A stretch of DNA of 64,000 bases from Lentzea sp. NBRC 105346. GTDB taxonomy: Bacteria; Actinomycetota; Actinomycetes; Mycobacteriales; Pseudonocardiaceae. Shown one piece after another: positions 25,257-33,521 of the stretch; the first letter of the stretch is position 1, and each line of letters starts with the position of its first letter. The stretch spans positions 180,722 through 244,721 of the forward strand of contig NZ_BSTQ01000017.1 in NCBI RefSeq assembly GCF_030269605.1. The letters run 5' to 3'. The notes below the pieces were generated by a model that saw only the letters and a program-made list of their open reading frames with translations, was not told the DNA's origin and ran no database searches. A program made the translations under genes and the position numbers.

Positions 25257-25982
25257 TCAGGGTGTCTTGCGCCGCAGGGTGACGGCGCCGAGTACGAGTG
25301 CGACGACGGCGCATGCGAGCACGATGAAGAGGTTGCGCAGGAGGGTGCCGTCGACGTCGGAGCTTCGGGTGACGTGGGTCAGGGCGTCGACCGCATAGGA
25401 GAGCGGCAGGACGTCGGAGATCCAGTTCAGCACGGTCGCCATCTGGTCGCGCGGCACGAACAGCCCGCACAGCAGCACCTGCGGCATCACGAACGCCGGC
25501 ATGAACTGCACGGCCTGGAACTCGGTGCGGGCGAACGCCGACGCGAAGAGTCCCATCGCCATGCCGAGCAGGGCGTCGAGGACGGCGATCAGCGTGAGCA
25601 GCCCGAGGCCACCCTTGATCTCCAGGCCGAGCCACAGCCACGAGACCGAGGCGGCGACCACGACCTGCAGGATCGCGACGAGGCCGAACGCGATCGCGTA
25701 GCCGAGCAGGAGGTCGAGCCGGGCGATCGGCATCGTCATGAGCCGTTCCAGCGTCGTCGTCTGGCGCTCGCGCAGGGTCGTGATCGACGTGACGATGAAC
25801 ATGATCGTGAACGGGAAGATGCCCAGCAGAGCGGGCGCCGCGCGGCTGAACATCGGCTCGGAGTTGAACACGAAACGCAGCAGCACGAGCAGGAACGTCG
25901 GCATCAGCACCATCAGTGCCACGGTGCGGCGGTCGTGGCGGAGCTGGGTCAGGATCCGCTGCGCGGTCGCGAGGGTCTTCAT
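25257..25982 (-). CDS. ABC-2 type transporter permease
   Basis: This 241-residue protein has six hydrophobic segments, with the ABC-2 pattern of a long N-terminal helix, SITTLRERQTTTLERLMTMPI after the second helix, and PLSYAVDALTHVT before the last. The RERxxGTxE-like RERQTTTLERL motif is characteristic of drug/polysaccharide exporter permeases. The ATG overlaps the ATPase stop (TGATG). Together they form a minimal exporter, probably a dimer of each subunit, for a drug, lipid or peptide; the substrate is unknown. Confidence 0.88.
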   Translation of the reverse strand: MKTLATAQRILTQLRHDRRTVALMVLMPTFLLVLLRFVFNSEPMFSRAAPALLGIFPFTIMFIVTSITTLRERQTTTLERLMTMPIARLDLLLGYAIAFGLVAILQVVVAASVSWLWLGLEIKGGLGLLTLIAVLDALLGMAMGLFASAFARTEFQAVQFMPAFVMPQVLLCGLFVPRDQMATVLNWISDVLPLSYAVDALTHVTRSSDVDGTLLRNLFIVLACAVVALVLGAVTLRRKTP

Positions 25983-26659
25983 CACGCCACCGCCAGCCGG
26001 AGGAACGCCTGCTCGAGGTCGTCGGAACCGGTGCGGGCCCGCAGGGCGGCCGGGGTGTCGTCGGCCAGCAGGAGCCCTTCGCGCATGAACAGCAGCCGGT
26101 CGCACCGCGCCGCCTCGTCCATGACGTGGCTGGACACGAGCACGGTCCGGCCCTCCTCGGCGAGCGAGTGGAACATCTGCCACAGGTCGCGCCGCAGCAC
26201 CGGGTCGAGCTCCACGGTCGGCTCGTCGAGCACCAGCACCTGGGGCGAGCCGAGCAGCGCGACGGCGAGACTCGCTCGGGCGAGTTGTCCTCCCGACAGG
26301 CTGCCGACCAGTTGATCGCCCTGCGGGACGAGGTCGACGTCCGACAGGACCCGGTCGACGTCGGACGACGGCGCCTCCAGCACGGCGGCGAAGTAGCGCA
26401 GGTTCTCCCGCACCGTGAGGTCGGCGTAGACGGCCGGATTCTGGGTCGAATAACCGACCGAACCGGTCACGGACACCGAGCCGGCGGCAATGATCTGCAC
26501 GCCCACGATCGACCTCAGCAAGGTCGTCTTGCCACACCCACTCGGTCCGATCAGGCCGGTGACGAATCCCGGTGGCACGCTGAAGGTCAGGCCACGCACG
26601 ACCTCGTTGCCACCGCGAACCACGCGCAGCCCGTCGACCAGGATCGCGAAATTCGACAT
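25982..26659 (-). CDS. ABC transporter ATP-binding protein
   Basis: This 225-residue ATPase has Walker A GPSGCGKTT, Q-loop GYSTQNPAVY, signature LSGGQLARASLAVALL, Walker B VLVLDEPTVELDP and the switch SSHVMDEA. It energises the coupled ABC-2 permease. The C-terminal extension is short. Upstream, mptA-like diverges at 26739, leaving 79 bases for both promoters. This exporter sits between the idsA2-like and mptA-like genes, which are adjacent in M. tuberculosis, so it looks like a lineage-specific insertion. Confidence 0.92.
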   Translation of the reverse strand: MSNFAILVDGLRVVRGGNEVVRGLTFSVPPGFVTGLIGPSGCGKTTLLRSIVGVQIIAAGSVSVTGSVGYSTQNPAVYADLTVRENLRYFAAVLEAPSSDVDRVLSDVDLVPQGDQLVGSLSGGQLARASLAVALLGSPQVLVLDEPTVELDPVLRRDLWQMFHSLAEEGRTVLVSSHVMDEAARCDRLLFMREGLLLADDTPAALRARTGSDDLEQAFLRLAVA

Positions 26660-26738
26660 GCGTTGAGTATGAGGCGGCGTTAACACCTTGTCACTTGCCT
26701 GCTGGCACCCGAGTGCGTTGTGCAACGATGTTCCCGCG

Positions 26739-28235
26739 ATGGCAACGACTCCGTCCCTCTCCCGCACGCGCACCACGGCACTCGACGCCGCGCGCGCGAA
26801 CGCGTATGCCATCCCCGTCCGCACCACGATGCTCGGCGTGCTGGGCGTCGCGCTGGTCGCGATCGGGGGCACCGGGGCGGGCGCCACCCTCAAGCGCGAC
26901 CCGCTCATCGCGGACACCTCGCTGTCCTGGATCCGCTACGGCCACGGCCAGGATCTCGCCAGCATGCTGCTGTACCTGGGGCTCGGCCTGGTGATCTGGG
27001 CGTGGATCCGGCTCGGCCGCCTGGTCCGCTGGGGCCAGGTCTCCAGCTTCGCCGTGCTGGTGGCGGTCGCGGCGTGGACGATGCCGCTGCTGTTCGCGCC
27101 GCCGTTGTTCAGCAAGGACATCTACAGCTATCTCGCGCAGGGGCAGCTCGCGCTGACCGGGTTCGACCCGTACGCGGTCGGCCCGTCGGTGCTGCAGAGC
27201 ACGCTCAGCGAGAACGTCAGCTGGGTGTGGCAGCACACGCCCGCCCCGTACGGGCCGCTGTTCATCCTGGTCGCCAAGGCGATCGTGTGGGCGACCGGCG
27301 GGAGCGTCATCGGCGGTGTGGTCGCGATGCGCCTCGCGCTGGCGGTCGGCCTCGCGCTGCTCTGCTGGGCGCTGCCGGGCCTGGCGCGACACCTCGGCGG
27401 ACGCGGCGACGTCGCCTTGTGGCTGGCCGCGGCCAACCCGTTGATCCTGGTCCACCTCGTCGGCGGCGCGCACAACGATCTGCTGATGGTCGGCCTGATG
27501 GCGGCCGGTGTGCTGCTCGTACTCGACCACCGGCACGTCAGCGGCTTCGCACTCGTCGCGCTGGCGTTCTCGGTGAAGGCCACGGCGGTCGTCGTCGTGC
27601 CGTTCCTGATCTGGGTGTGGGCCGCACGGCTCGACGGTGACCAGCGCAAGCGGTTCCAGAAGGCGCTCGGCGCCGGGGCCGCGGTGTTCCTCGGCGTGTT
27701 CGCGGCGTGCACGCTCGTCGCGGGTGTGGGGCTCGGCTGGATCCCGGCGCTGCGGTCGTCGTCGATGATCGTGAACTGGCTGTCGATCCCGAGCGCGGTC
27801 GGCGACTTCGTGCGCATGATCGTCAACTGGTTCGTGCACGTCGACGGCGGCATCTTCATGGGCGTGGCGCGCGCGCTCGGGTCGATCCTGCTGCTGTTCA
27901 TCGCCTGGCGGCAGTGGCGGGCCGCACGCGAGGGCGGGCCGAACGCGATCCGCTGCGCGGCGATCACGATGCTGGCCGTCGCCCTGCTCTCCCCCGCGAC
28001 GCTGCCCTGGTACTTCAGCTGGCCCCTTGCGCTCGCCGCCGGGCTCACGTGGACCACGAAGGGCCAGGTGACCGTCGTGCTCGCGTCGGTGTTCCTGCTG
28101 CTCGTGACGTTCCCGAACGGCGACACCGCGCTCTACTCGTGGGGGTTCCTGACGCTCGCGCTGGCGGTGTCCGTGCTGGCCGCGCGCTCGCTGGTGAAGC
28201 CGGACCCCTTCGGCCTGTCCACTCGATACGAATGA
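26739..28235 (+). CDS. MptA/MptB-type alpha-(1,6)-mannopyranosyltransferase
   Basis: This 498-residue GT-C glycosyltransferase has about 13 membrane segments. The first large external loop has FSKDIYSYLAQGQLALTGFDPY with the acidic residues needed for polyprenyl-phosphate-mannose-dependent transfer in MptA/MptB. These enzymes extend the alpha-1,6-mannan backbone of lipomannan and lipoarabinomannan outside the membrane. The place after the idsA2-like gene corresponds to mptA (Rv2174c) in M. tuberculosis. MptA and MptB cannot be told apart with certainty here. ATG 26739 is chosen (MATTPSLSRTRTTALD). The stop overlaps the next start by 4 bases. Confidence 0.85.
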   Translation: MATTPSLSRTRTTALDAARANAYAIPVRTTMLGVLGVALVAIGGTGAGATLKRDPLIADTSLSWIRYGHGQDLASMLLYLGLGLVIWAWIRLGRLVRWGQVSSFAVLVAVAAWTMPLLFAPPLFSKDIYSYLAQGQLALTGFDPYAVGPSVLQSTLSENVSWVWQHTPAPYGPLFILVAKAIVWATGGSVIGGVVAMRLALAVGLALLCWALPGLARHLGGRGDVALWLAAANPLILVHLVGGAHNDLLMVGLMAAGVLLVLDHRHVSGFALVALAFSVKATAVVVVPFLIWVWAARLDGDQRKRFQKALGAGAAVFLGVFAACTLVAGVGLGWIPALRSSSMIVNWLSIPSAVGDFVRMIVNWFVHVDGGIFMGVARALGSILLLFIAWRQWRAAREGGPNAIRCAAITMLAVALLSPATLPWYFSWPLALAAGLTWTTKGQVTVVLASVFLLLVTFPNGDTALYSWGFLTLALAVSVLAARSLVKPDPFGLSTRYE

Positions 28236-29089
28236 ACCTCAACCAGGCGTTCGCGACCTGCCGCCGCATCAACGCCAGGTACGGCAAGACGTTCTTCCTC
28301 GCGACCACGCTGCTGCGCCCCGACCAGCGCCCGGCGGTGCACGCCCTGTACGCGTTCGCGAGGTGGGCCGACGAGATCGTCGACGAGGCCGGCCGTGAGC
28401 ACCGCGGCGAGGAGCTGGACCGGCTGGAACGCCTGCTGGACAAGGAACCCTCGAACGCCGTGCTGCACGCGCTGGCGGACACCACGCGGCGCTACGAGCT
28501 CGATCGCGAGCTGTTCACGGACTTCCTGGCGTCGATGCGGATGGACCTGCACGTCACGTCCTACGCCTCGTTCACCGAACTCGGCCGGTACGTGCGCGGC
28601 TCGGCCGAGGTGATCGGACTGCAGATGGTGCCCGTCCTCGGCACGGTCGCGCCCAGGGCGGAGGCCGAGCCCTACGCGGCGAAGCTCGGGGTCGCGTTCC
28701 AGCTGACGAACTTCCTGCGCGACGTGGGCGAGGACCTCGACCGCGGCCGCGTCTACCTGCCGGCCGACGAACTGGCGGCGTTCGGCGTCGACCGGGACCT
28801 GCTCGGCTGGTGCCGGCGCAACAGGCGCCCGGACACGCGGGTGAAGCGGGCGCTGGCGCATCTCGTCGCGCACGCGCACGGGGTCTACCGGGAGGCCGAG
28901 CCCGGTATCGCGATGCTGGCGCCGGCGTCGCGGCCGTGTGTGCGGACGGCGTTCACGCTCTACCGCGACATCCTGGAGCTGGTGGACTGCTCGGTGCTCT
29001 GGCGGCGCGTCGCGGTGCCGAACGCGCGCAGGCTGGCCGTGGCAGTGCCCGGCGCGGGCCGGGCACTGCTCGCCAAAGTGACTAGATGA
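28232..29089 (+). CDS. Squalene/phytoene synthase family protein
   Basis: This 285-residue enzyme joins two prenyl diphosphates head to head. Both Asp-rich motifs are visible: ADEIVDEAG and NFLRDVGEDLDRGRVYLP, with the N-terminal SRxxx-like RINARYGKTFFLAT. It is coupled to the mptA-like gene by ATGA overlap. No phytoene desaturase, squalene-hopene cyclase or squalene desaturase is present in the window, so the product (phytoene or dehydrosqualene/squalene) cannot be fixed. The idsA2-like gene 3 kb upstream could supply FPP or GGPP. Confidence 0.88.
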   Translation: MNLNQAFATCRRINARYGKTFFLATTLLRPDQRPAVHALYAFARWADEIVDEAGREHRGEELDRLERLLDKEPSNAVLHALADTTRRYELDRELFTDFLASMRMDLHVTSYASFTELGRYVRGSAEVIGLQMVPVLGTVAPRAEAEPYAAKLGVAFQLTNFLRDVGEDLDRGRVYLPADELAAFGVDRDLLGWCRRNRRPDTRVKRALAHLVAHAHGVYREAEPGIAMLAPASRPCVRTAFTLYRDILELVDCSVLWRRVAVPNARRLAVAVPGAGRALLAKVTR

Positions 29090-29492
29090 CTACAACGCCG
29101 ACGATGTTCGACGTGGCCGAGGCGTACACGCTCGTACCGGGGAAGTAGAGCCGCAGGTCGGCGGACGCGCTGATGGTCAGCCTCGAGGTGAAGGTCGCGT
29201 TCGGCTGGCATGACCGCGAGTAGATGTCGGTCCACGCCGTCGCACCGACCCTGACCTGCGCGAAGACAGTGAGGCCCAGCGTCATCTCACGGACTTCGCC
29301 CTGAGCGCCCAGCTTGCCCTTGATCTGGAGCTTGTTGCCCTTCTTGAGCTTGACCTGCGCACCACCCGCATCGAGCTCGAGAGTGGTGGGCTTGCCCGAC
29401 ACCGCCGGGGACGCCGAGGCCACGGAAGGCGTGAGCAGCAGCCCGAAGGCCGCCGCGATCGCGATGAACGACCGCACAATCTTGGTGATCAT
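29082..29492 (-). CDS. Secreted hypothetical protein
   Basis: This 136-residue protein has an N-terminal signal peptide (KIVRSFIAIAAAFGLLLTPSVASAS). The rest is beta-rich and small: ELDAGGAQVKLKKGNKLQIKGKLGAQG, then TVFAQVRVGATAWTDIYSRS and a hydrophobic end. The pattern of alternating lysines recalls an Ig-like or jelly-roll fold, but no family is recognised. ATG 29492 has AGAGG directly before it, and a GTG at codon 6 with better spacing is possible. The 3' end overlaps the crtB-like stop by 8 bases. Confidence 0.6.
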   Translation of the reverse strand: MITKIVRSFIAIAAAFGLLLTPSVASASPAVSGKPTTLELDAGGAQVKLKKGNKLQIKGKLGAQGEVREMTLGLTVFAQVRVGATAWTDIYSRSCQPNATFTSRLTISASADLRLYFPGTSVYASATSNIVGVVVI

Positions 29493-29511
29493 CCTCTAAG
29501 TTCAACGGTTC

Positions 29512-29540
29512 CAGGCGTCCCCCGCTCGGGGAGACGCCTG
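29512..29540 (-). terminator. Hairpin between the Rv2175c-like and secreted protein genes
   Basis: CAGGCGTC pairs with GACGCCTG, with CCC/GGG pairs continuing inward after one mismatch. It lies just after the Rv2175c-like stop on the minus strand and before the next start. Confidence 0.55.
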
Positions 29541-29563
29541 AAACCAACGCAAAGAGTGAACGG

Positions 29564-29983
29564 TCAGAATCCGAGGGCTTGAGCCCGCCGCTTTACCTCA
29601 CGCCCACGGTCTCCGCGCAATGCTTCGATCGGAGTGCCAGGGAGGCTGTCGTCCTCGGTGAACAGCCAGCGCAGGATCTCGTCGGTGGAGAACCCCGAGT
29701 CCTTCAGCACGGTGATGGTGCCCGGCAGGCCCTTCACCACGCCTCCGGCGGCGAGGAACTGAGCTGGAACGACGAGAACGCCGTCACGCCGCTCGGCGAG
29801 CAGTTGCCCGTCGCGCAGCAGTTGGTGGACCCGGTTCACCCCGAGCCCCAGTCGGTCGGCCACCTCGGGGAGGGTGAGAACCTCCAGGTCGGGGGCCAGT
29901 ACATCCGCAGCGGCAGGTATCGCACTCACGGGGGTCACGATGCCATAACCGAACTGGGAACGCCCTTCCGCCAACCGGGTCAT
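29564..29983 (-). CDS. Rv2175c-like helix-turn-helix DNA-binding protein
   Basis: This 139-residue protein has a MerR/excisionase-like helix-turn-helix: VLTLPEVADRLGLGVNRVHQLLRDGQLLAERRDGVLVVPAQF, then KGLPGTITVLKDSGFSTDEILRWLFTEDDSLPGTPIEALRG and a conserved EVKRRAQALGF end. The last third is very close to M. tuberculosis Rv2175c as I recall it, a DNA-binding substrate of kinase PknL. Here too it diverges from a pknL-like gene. ATG 29983 is used; ATG 29998 would add 5 residues and nearly abut the kinase start. N-terminal Thr residues could be phosphorylation sites. Confidence 0.85.
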   Translation of the reverse strand: MTRLAEGRSQFGYGIVTPVSAIPAAADVLAPDLEVLTLPEVADRLGLGVNRVHQLLRDGQLLAERRDGVLVVPAQFLAAGGVVKGLPGTITVLKDSGFSTDEILRWLFTEDDSLPGTPIEALRGDRGREVKRRAQALGF

Positions 29984-30006
29984 CCTCGCCTTTACCATCT
30001 CGCACT

Positions 30007-31959
30007 GTGGAGAGGTCGGTTTCGAACTTGATGGGTGGACTGCTCGACCAGCGATACCGGCTGGACGCGGTGCTCGCTCGCGGTGGCATGTCCACCGTTT
30101 ACCGAGGTCGGGACACTCGCCTCGACCGCCAGATCGCGGTGAAGGTGATGGATCCGTCGCTCTCGAGCGACCCGGCGTTCGTCGCCAGGTTCGAACGCGA
30201 GGCGCGCGCGGCCGCACAACTTCATCACCCGGCCGTGGTAGCTGTGCACGACCAGGGCGTCGACGGTGACCAGGTGTACCTGGTGATGGAGCTGATCGAC
30301 GGCGGCAACCTGCGTGACCTGCTGAACCAGCGCGGCAAGCTCGACCCGTCGATCGCGCTCAGCGTCGTGGGCCCCGTGCTGTCGGCGTTGGGCGTCGCGC
30401 ATCGCGCCGGGCTCGTGCACCGGGACGTGAAGCCGGAGAACGTGCTGATCGGAACGGGTGGCCAGATCAAGGTCGCCGACTTCGGCCTTGTCCGCGCGGT
30501 CGCCGACATCGGTGCGACGAGCGACAGCACCATCCTCGGCACGGTGGCGTACCTGTCACCTGAACAGGTGGAGCGCGGCGTCTCGGATGCGCGCAGTGAC
30601 GTGTACTCGGCCGGAATCCTGCTCTACGAGGTGCTGACGGGTGAGGCGCCCTACCGTGGCGACACCCCGATCTCGGTGGCCTACCAGCACGTGAACTCCG
30701 ACGTCCCCGCCATCCCCGGCGTGCCGCTCGCGCTGGACAACCTGGTGCGCAAGGCGACCCGTCGCGACCCGTCGCTGCGGCACCCGGACGCGAACGCGTT
30801 CCTGGAGGACCTGGAGCGCGTCGGCGCCGAGCTGGGGCTCACGCCGCAGCCGGTGCCGGTGCCGGGCACGGCGCCCGAGGAGGACCGGACGGTCGTCATG
30901 CGCCCGGTGAGCGTCGCGGTCGGCGCGACGCCGCCGTCGGTCGCCGAGGCGACGACGCCGGTGCGGAAACCCGCCACCGCCAACGCGACGAGCGTGATGT
31001 CGCGGCCGCAGACGCCGCGCAAGCCGAGGCCCCGGCCGAAGAAGGTCGATCCGGTCGAGGAGGAGCGGCTGCGCAGCAAACGCCGCTTCATCATCTGGAC
31101 GAGCGTGGTCGCCGTGGTGGCGTTGATCGTCGGCATCTTCTCCTGGTGGCTCGGCAGCGGCCGCTGGACGGCCGTGCCGGACGTCAGCGGGCAGAGCGAG
31201 ACGAACGCGTCGCAGCTGCTGCGGGACGCGTCGCTGACGGCCATCGTGGTGAAGGAGCCGAGCAACGAGGTGCCGAACGGGCAGGTGCTGCGCACCGACC
31301 CCGGCAACGGCACCGAGCTGCTCAAGGGCCAGACCGTGAAGCTCATCGTGTCGCGCGGCAAGCCGGTCGTGCCGTTCGTGAACGTCGGCATCGATGAGGC
31401 CGCCGCGATCAGCGAGATCGAGAAGGCCGGCCTGAAGGCGGTCAAGGATCCCGCGAAGGACGCGTTCAGCGACTCGGTGCCGCAGGGCAAGGTCGTCGGT
31501 CTCGATCCTCGCCCCGGCACGCAGCTGGACGTCGGCGGCAACGTCACCCTCGTGATGAGCAAGGGCCCGTCGCCGCGCAAGCCGGTGCCGAACGTGACCG
31601 GCAAGACGAAGGACGAGGCGTTCCTGGAGATCCAGCGCGCCGGCCTGGAGCCGTTCGAGCTGAAGACCGAGGAGTCCGAGGCCGTCGACAAGGACCGCGT
31701 CGTGCGGACCGAGCCGGCCGCGGGCACCGTCGTGACCGGCGGCGACAAGCGCGTCGGCGTCGTCATCTCCAGCGGGTCGGAGACGGTCGAGGTGCCGAAC
31801 GTGACCGGCCAGAAGATGCGGGACGCGGAGCAGGACCTGGAGAAGCTCGGACTCAAGGTGCGGGCCGAGTTCAACAAGCGCGGGACGTGCGTGAACCAGT
31901 CCATCCCGCCGGGCACTCGGGTGCGCAAGGGCACCGAGATCACCATCGTCGGCCTGTAA
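30007..31959 (+). CDS. PknL-like Ser/Thr protein kinase with four PASTA domains
   Basis: This 650-residue receptor kinase has an N-terminal catalytic domain (about 17-275): glycine loop ARGGMSTVYRG, the lysine in IAVKVMD, HRDVKPEN, DFGLVRA and YLSPEQ. After a Pro/Thr-rich juxtamembrane part comes one transmembrane helix (about 360-382), then four PASTA repeats (VPDVSGQ, PFVNVGI, VPNVTGK, VPNVTGQ starts), which in related kinases bind muropeptides or lipid II. M. tuberculosis PknL, in the same position, lacks PASTA repeats. The first codon is GTG 30007; ATG 30031 is possible. The divergent gene is the Rv2175c-like regulator, its probable substrate. Confidence 0.93.
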   Translation: MERSVSNLMGGLLDQRYRLDAVLARGGMSTVYRGRDTRLDRQIAVKVMDPSLSSDPAFVARFEREARAAAQLHHPAVVAVHDQGVDGDQVYLVMELIDGGNLRDLLNQRGKLDPSIALSVVGPVLSALGVAHRAGLVHRDVKPENVLIGTGGQIKVADFGLVRAVADIGATSDSTILGTVAYLSPEQVERGVSDARSDVYSAGILLYEVLTGEAPYRGDTPISVAYQHVNSDVPAIPGVPLALDNLVRKATRRDPSLRHPDANAFLEDLERVGAELGLTPQPVPVPGTAPEEDRTVVMRPVSVAVGATPPSVAEATTPVRKPATANATSVMSRPQTPRKPRPRPKKVDPVEEERLRSKRRFIIWTSVVAVVALIVGIFSWWLGSGRWTAVPDVSGQSETNASQLLRDASLTAIVVKEPSNEVPNGQVLRTDPGNGTELLKGQTVKLIVSRGKPVVPFVNVGIDEAAAISEIEKAGLKAVKDPAKDAFSDSVPQGKVVGLDPRPGTQLDVGGNVTLVMSKGPSPRKPVPNVTGKTKDEAFLEIQRAGLEPFELKTEESEAVDKDRVVRTEPAAGTVVTGGDKRVGVVISSGSETVEVPNVTGQKMRDAEQDLEKLGLKVRAEFNKRGTCVNQSIPPGTRVRKGTEITIVGL

Positions 31960-31962
31960 GGA

Positions 31963-32010
31963 GGTCGTGAGTGCTTTCCGTCGCTATGACGACGGAAAGC
32001 ACTCACGACC
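31963..32010. terminator. Bidirectional terminator hairpin between pknL-like gene and aroG
   Basis: A perfect 21-bp inverted repeat (31963-31983 with 31990-32010) around the 6-base loop CTATGA. It lies 4 bases after the kinase stop and 7 bases from the aroG stop, in a convergent gap. Confidence 0.85.
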
Positions 32011-32016
32011 AACCGT

Positions 32017-33405
32017 TCAGGAGCGGAGCATTTCCGCGACGAGGAACGCCAGCTCCAGCGACTGCTGGGTGTTCAGGCGCGGGTCGCAGGCGGTCTCGTA
32101 GCGGCCGGCGAGGTCCGCGTCGGTGATCTCCTGTGCGCCGCCGAGGCACTCGGTGACGTCCTCACCGGTGAGCTCGATGTGGATGCCGCCGGGGTGCGTG
32201 CCGAGCCTGCGGTGCACCTCGAAGAAGCCCTGCACCTCGTCGATGATCCGGTCGAAGTGGCGGGTCTTGTAGCCGGTGGACGACTCGTGCGTGTTGCCGT
32301 GCATGGGGTCGCACTGCCAGATCACCTGGTGACCGGACGCGGTGACCTTCTCGACGATGGCGGGCAGCACGTCGCGTACCTTGCCGTTGCCCATGCGCGA
32401 GATCAGCGTCAGGCGGCCCGGCTGGTTGCGCGGGTCGAGGCGCTCGACGTACTCGACGGCCATCTCCGGTGTCGTCGTCGGGCCGATCTTGAGGCCGATC
32501 GGGTTGGACAGCAGCTCGGCGAACGCGATGTGCGCGCCGTCGAGCTGGCGGGTCCGCTCGCCGATCCACAGGAAGTGCGACGACAGGTCGTACAGGCGCG
32601 GCTGGTCGCCCGACGTGTCGAGGCGCAGCATGGCGCGCTCGTAGTCGAGCAGCAGCGCCTCGTGCGAAGCGTAGATCTCGGTGCCATGCAACGACTGGTC
32701 CGTCACGCCGCACGCGGACATGAAGCGCAGACCGCGGTCGATCTCGCCGGCCAGCGCCTCGTACCGCTCGCCCGCGGGCGAGGTGCGCACGAAGTCGCGG
32801 TTCCAGTCGTGCACGCGGTGCAGGTCGGCGAGGCCGGCGCCGGTCAGCGCGCGCAGCAGGTTCATCGCGGCGCCCGCGTTCGCGTACGCGCGGATCAGCC
32901 GCGACGGGTCCGGGATGCGCGCTTCGGGCGTGGCGACGAGCGAGTTGACGATGTCGCCGCGGTAGGAGGGCAGGCCGAGCGCGTCGATGTTCGACGAACG
33001 CGGCTTGGCGTACTGGCCGGCGATGCGGCCGACCTTCACGACGGGCACGCTCGCGCCGTAGGTCAGCACGACCGCCATCTGCAGCAGGGTCCGGATGTTC
33101 GCGCGGATGTGCGGCTCGGTGTTGTCCGCGAACGTCTCAGCGCAGTCACCGCCCTGCAGCAGAAACGCCTGTCCCTGGGCGACCTGTGCGAGTTGTGCCT
33201 GCAGCTGGTCGATCTCGGCGGGCACGGTGATCGGCGGAACGCTCTCGAGCACGGTGCGGACCTTGCGCACCTGGTCCGCGTCGGGCCACTCGGGCTGCTG
33301 GGCGGCAGGACGCGCGAGGGCGTCGTCGAGCCGCTTGCGCATCTCGGGCGGCAGCGGCGGAAGCTCGGGAAGCGTGTCGATGGGCACGTCCACGGTCCAG
33401 TTCAC
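32017..33405 (-). CDS. aroG: 3-Deoxy-7-phosphoheptulonate synthase, class II
   Basis: This 462-residue enzyme condenses phosphoenolpyruvate and erythrose 4-phosphate, the first step of the shikimate pathway. Class II (plant/mycobacterial AroG) blocks are clear: QGGDCAETFADN, VGRIAGQYAKPRSS, SYRGD, FLWIGERTRQLDGAHI, NPIGLKIGP, LISRMGNG, WQCDPMHGNTH and GGIHIELTGEDVTECLGGA. GTG 33405 gives VNWTVDVPIDTLPELPPLP, similar to known starts; a longer frame would run through non-coding sequence. The position next to pknL and the exoribonuclease matches Rv2178c. In mycobacteria this enzyme is regulated by aromatic amino acids and by chorismate mutase binding. Confidence 0.95.
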   Translation of the reverse strand: MNWTVDVPIDTLPELPPLPPEMRKRLDDALARPAAQQPEWPDADQVRKVRTVLESVPPITVPAEIDQLQAQLAQVAQGQAFLLQGGDCAETFADNTEPHIRANIRTLLQMAVVLTYGASVPVVKVGRIAGQYAKPRSSNIDALGLPSYRGDIVNSLVATPEARIPDPSRLIRAYANAGAAMNLLRALTGAGLADLHRVHDWNRDFVRTSPAGERYEALAGEIDRGLRFMSACGVTDQSLHGTEIYASHEALLLDYERAMLRLDTSGDQPRLYDLSSHFLWIGERTRQLDGAHIAFAELLSNPIGLKIGPTTTPEMAVEYVERLDPRNQPGRLTLISRMGNGKVRDVLPAIVEKVTASGHQVIWQCDPMHGNTHESSTGYKTRHFDRIIDEVQGFFEVHRRLGTHPGGIHIELTGEDVTECLGGAQEITDADLAGRYETACDPRLNTQQSLELAFLVAEMLRS

Positions 33406-33521
33406 GCTGCTCAGCTTATTCGTTCCACACTGAGAGACGGGTACGGGTCTGCCAGTTCTTGCAGTTACGTGTGAACGAACAACCCCTGCCCAATTGAGAT
33501 GACGCTGTGCATCATGACCTG

